NCBI GenBank assembly: GCA_045631485.1
Contig: JAZQUU010000039.1
Span: 186,001 to 250,000 of the forward strand
Origin: SIG452 sp045631485
GTDB lineage: Bacteria > Bacillota > Clostridia > UMGS1840
Direction: 5' to 3'
Length of the DNA: 64,000 nucleotides
Below the pieces are notes generated by a model that searched no databases, was not told where the DNA came from, and was given only the letters and a program-made list of their open reading frames with translations. How positions within the stretch are numbered: position 1 is the stretch's first letter; the number at the start of each line of letters is the position of its first letter. The position numbers and the translations under genes were made by a program. Shown one piece after another: positions 61,544-64,000 of this stretch.

Positions 61544-62362
61544 ATGGACTATAATTATCATGCACATACCAAATATTGTAATCACGCCACCGGTGAAATG
61601 GAAGATTATGTGAAGCAGGCAATTGCAGGCGGAATCAAATTTATGGGATTTTCCGAGCACTCTCCCTTTCGTTTTCCCGACGGGTTTGAAACGGCGTATC
61701 ACCGTATCTTTATTAAAGATGTGCCTACCTATTTGGCAGAGTGTAACCGTTTAAAAGAAGTTTATAAAGACGATCTGGATTTAAAAATCGGTTACGAAAT
61801 GGAATACTATCCCCTCTACTTTTCCGATATGCTTAAAATGGCATTGGAATATGATGCCGAATATTTAATTTTAGGGCAACACTATCTGCAAAACGAATAC
61901 CCCGACGGATATCCGTCCGGCGTACCCACAGAAAGCGAAGAAACCTTAAAAGAATATGTGGAGTGTGTGCTTGACGGAATGAAGACAGGGGTGTTTTCCT
62001 ATGTGGCGCATCCCGATTTTGTGAACTACCGAGGCACAAATGATGCTCTTTACGAATCCGAAATGGAGAAAATCTGTATCGCATCCAAAGAATTGGATAT
62101 TCCTTTGGAATTAAACTTTGGCGGTGCCAGATGCAATGAAAATTATCCTTCGGATAAATTTTTTAAAATTGCAGGACGAATCGGTTCCCCCGTTACCTTT
62201 GGAATGGACGCCCACTCCGTTGATGCCGCATTTGATGCAAAAAGTTTGGAACTTGGCAAAGAAATGGTGAAACGGCACAACTTAAATTATATCGGCAGAC
62301 CTAAATTGGTTCTGCTGCAGAATCAAAAAGAAGAATTATTAAAAAAATTCTTGCAACAATAG
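61544..62362 (+). CDS. PHP-domain phosphoesterase, HisK/HisJ-like (copy 1)
   Basis: 272 residues. Metal ligands in YHAHTKYCNHATG (7-17), GFSEHSPF near 36, GYEMEYYP near 85, YVAHPDF near 155 and FGMDAHS near 220. This is the histidinol-phosphate phosphatase branch of PHP. Its substrate cannot be settled without other his genes nearby. A second copy follows 15 bases downstream. Confidence 0.9.
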   Translation: MDYNYHAHTKYCNHATGEMEDYVKQAIAGGIKFMGFSEHSPFRFPDGFETAYHRIFIKDVPTYLAECNRLKEVYKDDLDLKIGYEMEYYPLYFSDMLKMALEYDAEYLILGQHYLQNEYPDGYPSGVPTESEETLKEYVECVLDGMKTGVFSYVAHPDFVNYRGTNDALYESEMEKICIASKELDIPLELNFGGARCNENYPSDKFFKIAGRIGSPVTFGMDAHSVDAAFDAKSLELGKEMVKRHNLNYIGRPKLVLLQNQKEELLKKFLQQ

Positions 62363-62377
62363 AAAGAAGCAAGCGAA

Positions 62378-63235
62378 ATGGACTACAATTATCACGCTCA
62401 CACCAAATATTGCCGTCACGCATCTGACGAAATTGAAGAATATGTGCAAAAATCCATTGAAAACGGAATTAAGTTTATGGGTTTTTCAGAGCATGTCCCC
62501 TTTATCTTCCCCGACGGTTTTGAATCCCACTACCGCATCTTAACCGAATGTGTTCCCGCGTATTTAGCCGAATGTAAACGATTACGGGAAAAATATCGAG
62601 ATAAGCTCGACTTAAAAATCGGTTATGAAATGGAATATTATGCCCCCTACTTTCCCGGGATGTTAAAAACCGCATTGGAGGCAGATGCCGAATATTTAAT
62701 TTTGGGGCAACACTATATCAGAAGAGAACGTCCCGACGATACTCCCTCCATCATTGAAACCGAAGATGAAAAGGATTTGATTGATTACGTCAACTCTCTG
62801 ATGGAAGGTATCAAAACCGGTGTGTATTCCTATGTGGCACATCCCGATTTAATCAACTACCGTGGCACAAACGAAGACCTTTATACCGAGCAAATGGAAA
62901 AGCTCTGCCGCACATCTTTAGCATATAATATTCCGTTGGAATATAATTTTGCCGGTGCAAGAATCAATCGTCATTATCCCGGTGACAGATTCTTTCAAAT
63001 TGCAGGGCGAATCGGATGCCCCATCACCTTTGGAATGGATGCGCACGGAAAAGATGAAGCATACGATAAAGAAACTTTGAAAACAGGAATCGAAATGGTA
63101 AAAAAGCATAACCTTAATTATATCGGTATGCCAAAATTGATTTTACTGCAGCCACAAAAAGAAGCGTTATACCAGAAATTCCGTTTGGATGCCGTTACAC
63201 TGACTACCCACGATGAAAAAGGAGAATCAAAATGA
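62378..63235 (+). CDS. PHP-domain phosphoesterase, HisK/HisJ-like (copy 2)
   Basis: 285 residues, clearly paralogous to the copy just upstream, with the same start (MDYNYHAHTKYC), the same metal ligands (GFSEHVPF, GYEMEYYA, YVAHPDL, FGMDAHG) and the same end of the core (HNLNYIGMPKLILLQ), plus a 13-residue tail. Tandem duplication is the likely origin. Its last two bases overlap the start of the next gene (ATGA). Confidence 0.9.
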   Translation: MDYNYHAHTKYCRHASDEIEEYVQKSIENGIKFMGFSEHVPFIFPDGFESHYRILTECVPAYLAECKRLREKYRDKLDLKIGYEMEYYAPYFPGMLKTALEADAEYLILGQHYIRRERPDDTPSIIETEDEKDLIDYVNSLMEGIKTGVYSYVAHPDLINYRGTNEDLYTEQMEKLCRTSLAYNIPLEYNFAGARINRHYPGDRFFQIAGRIGCPITFGMDAHGKDEAYDKETLKTGIEMVKKHNLNYIGMPKLILLQPQKEALYQKFRLDAVTLTTHDEKGESK

Positions 63236-64000
63236 GCCATCCCTTAAAACAACAAATTCATGCCTATATTTGGTCTCACAAAGAAGAAATGATTGCCGAA
63301 TTATCCCGTTTGGTGTCATTCCCTTCCGTACAACAGAATGTGAGTAAAGAATACCCCTTCGGCAAAGAATGTGCCGAAGTTTTGGACTATGTGAAAAACT
63401 TATACGAAGAAAACGGTTTTGCAACCGAAATTTTTCATAAAGACGGATATCTGCTTTCCTATCTGGGAGAAAGTGAAAAAAGCCTTGGCTTATTTGCCCA
63501 CGCCGATGTGGTGGCGGCAGGTGATGACTGGGTGGCAGGCTCCCCTTTTAGTGCTACCGAAAAAGACGGATTTTTAATCGGTCGGGGTGTGGCAGACGAT
63601 AAATGTGCGGTAGTTTCTGCTCTGTATCTTATGAAAATGATTCGGGACTTAAATTTACCCATCCAAAGCAAAATTGTGTCCTTTACGGGCATCAGCGAAG
63701 AAACAGGTATGCAGGATATTGAAAACTATGCCAAGGCTCATAAAGCACCCGATTTTTCTTTGATTTGCGATTCCGAATTTCCCTTGTACCGAGGAAATAA
63801 AGGGATGTTTCAGGCAACTGCAACGTCCAAAATCCCCTTAGATGACGTGACTTATTTTCACGGCGGTGTTTCCTTTAATATCATTTTGGGAAAAGCTACT
63901 TTGAAACTGAAAAATAAAGATGGTTTATACGATGCCTTAAAAGCAAAAGAAACCGATTCCGTAAAAGTGTCTATGGAAGATGGCGAAATCAAAATCTATG
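63232..64000 (+). CDS. M20-family dipeptidase (PepV-like), 3'-partial
   Basis: First 256 residues. Cuts dipeptides or similar with two zinc ions. Metal motifs are in place: LGLFAHADVV near residue 85, GRGVADDKCAVV near 118 (bridging Asp), and the catalytic-base pair EETG near 160, followed by ICDSEFPL near 180. The lid domain is under way at the window edge. AAAAGGAG precedes ATG 63232. Confidence 0.88.
   Translation, partial: MSHPLKQQIHAYIWSHKEEMIAELSRLVSFPSVQQNVSKEYPFGKECAEVLDYVKNLYEENGFATEIFHKDGYLLSYLGESEKSLGLFAHADVVAAGDDWVAGSPFSATEKDGFLIGRGVADDKCAVVSALYLMKMIRDLNLPIQSKIVSFTGISEETGMQDIENYAKAHKAPDFSLICDSEFPLYRGNKGMFQATATSKIPLDDVTYFHGGVSFNIILGKATLKLKNKDGLYDALKAKETDSVKVSMEDGEIKIY

Overview
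The window is one stretch of chromosome from a moderately AT-rich, spore-forming anaerobe of the Firmicutes, most likely class Clostridia. The basis is spoIIP and gpr, a monomeric [FeFe]-hydrogenase, an energy-coupling-factor (ECF) vitamin transporter, Gram-positive-type -35/-10 promoters, strong GGAGG ribosome sites and frequent TTG/GTG starts. Family or genus cannot be fixed by reading alone. Most of the window is housekeeping. There are 53 protein genes that I consider intact, two genes cut by the window edges (ychF on the left, an M20 peptidase on the right), one broken S-layer-type gene, three tRNA genes and one cobalamin riboswitch.

Layout, left to right. 1-2.8 kb: ychF (partial), tgt, rlmB. 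2.9-11.1 kb: a DUF5693 membrane protein, a fucose mutarotase, and a glycosyltransferase / acyltransferase / bifunctional fucokinase-GDP-fucose pyrophosphorylase operon, pointing to salvage of L-fucose into a surface glycan. 11.2-23.1 kb (minus strand): secDF, a HIT protein, alaS, an unknown polytopic membrane protein, a zinc-ribbon protein, a SpoU-type methyltransferase, rel, recJ. 23.2-28.1 kb (plus): rsmD, coaD, a coiled-coil protein, a phenylacetate-CoA-ligase-like gene, uvrC. 28.1-34.7 kb: spoIIP converging on gpr, a cell-wall amidase, ruvB/ruvA/ruvC. 34.9-38.5 kb: argG, argH, tRNA-Arg(CCU), a lone corrinoid protein.

38.5-44 kb is the accessory stretch. It holds a compact operon (zinc-ribbon protein, complete phage-type large terminase, two small proteins, an ArpU/sigma-like regulator) driven by a promoter carrying a perfect-palindrome LexA/SOS box, with no portal, capsid or integrase. 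It is followed by three copies of an unusual hairpin array: left-hand ATGATG spacers, right-hand ATCAT spacers, tiny hairpins between them, and a terminator-like hairpin at the end. Two of the arrays abut the 3' ends of tRNA-Ser(GGA) and tRNA-Trp(CCA), and an orphan gene sits between two arrays. These are the best candidates for something undescribed.

44-54.5 kb (mostly minus): a three-part fused ECF transporter and EcfT behind a cobalamin riboswitch with its own terminator, a broken SLH-domain gene, a MerR regulator, a group-B-like [FeFe]-hydrogenase, and a YolD-like protein separated from its usual partner, a Y-family polymerase, by a PAP2 protein and an XRE regulator. 54.6-61.5 kb: a full F1Fo ATP synthase operon (I-a-c-b-delta-alpha-gamma-beta-epsilon) whose c subunit has a two-carboxylate, Na+-type binding site and whose epsilon subunit lacks the C-terminal helical domain. 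61.5-64 kb: two tandem PHP phosphoesterases and the start of an M20 dipeptidase.
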